The notes under the pieces are model-generated. The model was given only the letters and a program-made list of their open reading frames with translations, ran no database searches and was not told the origin of the DNA. The position numbers and the translations under genes were made by a program. This document shows positions 62,893 through 64,000 of a DNA stretch of 64,000 nt, one piece after another. Each line of letters starts with the position of its first letter. Position 1 is the first letter of the stretch. The stretch lies in contig WQXU01000007.1 in NCBI GenBank assembly GCA_009781635.1, positions 1-64,000 on the forward strand. The letters run 5' to 3'. This stretch comes from Treponema sp. GTDB lineage: Bacteria; Spirochaetota; Spirochaetia; Treponematales; Breznakiellaceae.

Positions 62893-64000
62893 CTTTTTTT
62901 GGAATTGAAATAATGGCGGTCGTTCCATGTCCGGGCTTGCTTTGTATATATAAAGTTCCCTGGCACATTGCCAAAAGACGGTTACGAACTTTCTCTATAC
63001 CGGTATGTATTCGATCCTCCGGTAACGTTCGATCCTCTGGGAACGGGCACCCTTCCTGTATAGGCATTTCAATATTAAAACCTGCGCCATCGTCAGTAAC
63101 AATGACGAAAATTTCATTTTCTGTTTCCTGCGTACTGATAGTTACTGTTCCGCCGTCTTCTGTTTTTGTCACCCCGTGCCGCACAGCGATTTCCACGATA
63201 GGCTGCAAGGTAAGCACAGGCAGCATAAAATTACGCACTTTAATGTTATAAACGATGTTAAGCCTTTCTTCAAAGCGTTTTTTTTCTATTTTTAAATAGT
63301 TTTTTACTTGATGGAATTCTTTGTCAAAAGTGATTAGTTCATTATGAACAAGCGAATCCAGATTACCCCGCAGGTATTCAGCAAACTCAACTACAGTCTC
63401 CTCCGCTTTCTTCGGGTTTTTTATGCAAAAATATTTTATAACCGAAAGAACATTGTAAAGAAAATGCGGCTGTATTTGTGTCTTTATAATGGTTATAAGC
63501 TCCTGTGACAGTTTGTGTTCCGCTTTTATTTTATCGTCAATTAAGGTTTTTATGTCCGCAGCCATAGAGTTCACAGCGTTCTTTATTTTATCAAACTCAT
63601 CGTTATAACTGCCTTCAATTTTAGTATCTAAATCACCTTCGGCTATTTTACCTATTCCGCTGACCAGCGTTTTAACAGGACTTAGAAGCCCGCTTAGAAC
63701 GAAATACACAACTATAGCCATAATAATAAGCGCAAGGAGCAAAGTCCGAATCGATTCAAGAAGCAGCTGGTTACGCTCTCTGTGAAAATCTTCTTCCGGC
63801 ACAAGTCCGATGATTGTATGACCATCTGTGTTTTTATACCCTGCGTAGTAGAGAGTATTATCTATGCTTACCCATGTGAATCCGCTGCCGGCGCTTACGG
63901 TTTTGTACCATTCATATTCTGTGACATCCCTGCCTCTTAACGTATCGTATGGGTAAGCGATTATATATCCTGCAGCCAGCACCATTCCATACCCGGTTTG
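62893..64000 (-). pseudogene. LytS/YesM-type sensor histidine kinase, truncated by window edge and 3' deletion
   Basis: The frame is open to the window end and reads a Cache-like sensor tail. One membrane helix (about LLLALIIMAIVVYFVLSGL), a HAMP segment and a His_kinase domain (QIQPHFLYNVLSVIKYF) follow. The N-box Asn is replaced: LQPIVEIAVRHG, where the family has VENA. The ATPase end ISIPKK runs straight into receiver sequence, showing a deletion that removed the kinase stop and the regulator start. The kinase is likely inactive. Confidence 0.7.

Overview
The window looks like a chromosomal segment of a Treponema-type spirochaete. Supporting evidence: many lipoproteins with relaxed spirochaetal lipoboxes, an archaeal-size PheT, a short SMC, BspA-type leucine-rich repeat lipoproteins, a FlgM anti-sigma factor, a DUF4954 beta-helix protein and a ChvE/GguAB sugar transporter. 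Housekeeping genes (radA, pepT, rsmI, pheT, parAB, glgP, smc) alternate with accessory stretches. No rRNA, tRNA or CRISPR array was found.

Layout. 0-6.7 kb: the 3' end of an IS66-type transposase, a duplicated terminator module, two large surface lipoproteins and a lone serine recombinase. 6.8-15.8 kb: a frameshifted and truncated metH, a small envelope protein, radA, an RRM RNA-binding protein with a long leader, an acyltransferase, pepT, a secreted DUF362 protein and a permease. 15.9-20.4 kb: a three-gene flavin/Fe-S operon (NuoE-like, NuoF-like, NuoG/GltD fusion) resembling the Sporomusa-type (Stn) electron-bifurcating transhydrogenase; it carries no hydrogenase H-cluster. 20.4-27.5 kb: rsmI, flgM, an Fe-ADH-like protein lacking metal ligands, a coiled-coil nuclease-like protein, a spirochaetal hypothetical and pheT. 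27.6-31.6 kb: sugar ABC transporter. 31.6-42.8 kb: DUF4954, a proline-rich Ig-repeat lipoprotein, DUF1667, a GPH sugar symporter, an NlpC/P60-barrel protein, a PHP / DRTGG / CBS-HATPase trio and an exonuclease. 42.8-48.2 kb: parAB, a queuosine-precursor transporter and glgP. 48.2-54.7 kb: an accessory island with three toxin-antitoxin loci (one decayed), two LRR lipoproteins and a LEA14-like lipoprotein. 54.7-64 kb: a sigma-70 factor, a HATPase-HDOD fusion, a 125-bp palindromic element, a GYF-barrel protein, an XRE regulator, smc and a wrecked LytS-type two-component system.

Two signals stand out beyond gene content. First, at least eleven gene starts lack a Shine-Dalgarno sequence; instead a -10 box ends 6-7 nt before the start codon, most with a usable -35 box 17 bp upstream. 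This predicts transcription starting at or next to the ATG, so leaderless mRNA may be a common expression mode here. Second, the leader of the queuosine-precursor transporter carries two tandem copies of an H-type pseudoknot motif. The copy next to the gene would sequester its ribosome-binding site, as expected of a preQ1-class riboswitch.

Coordinates of starts were refined where ribosome-binding sites, overlap or family alignment favoured a different start from the ORF track. All family assignments come from reading the protein sequences; no database search was run.
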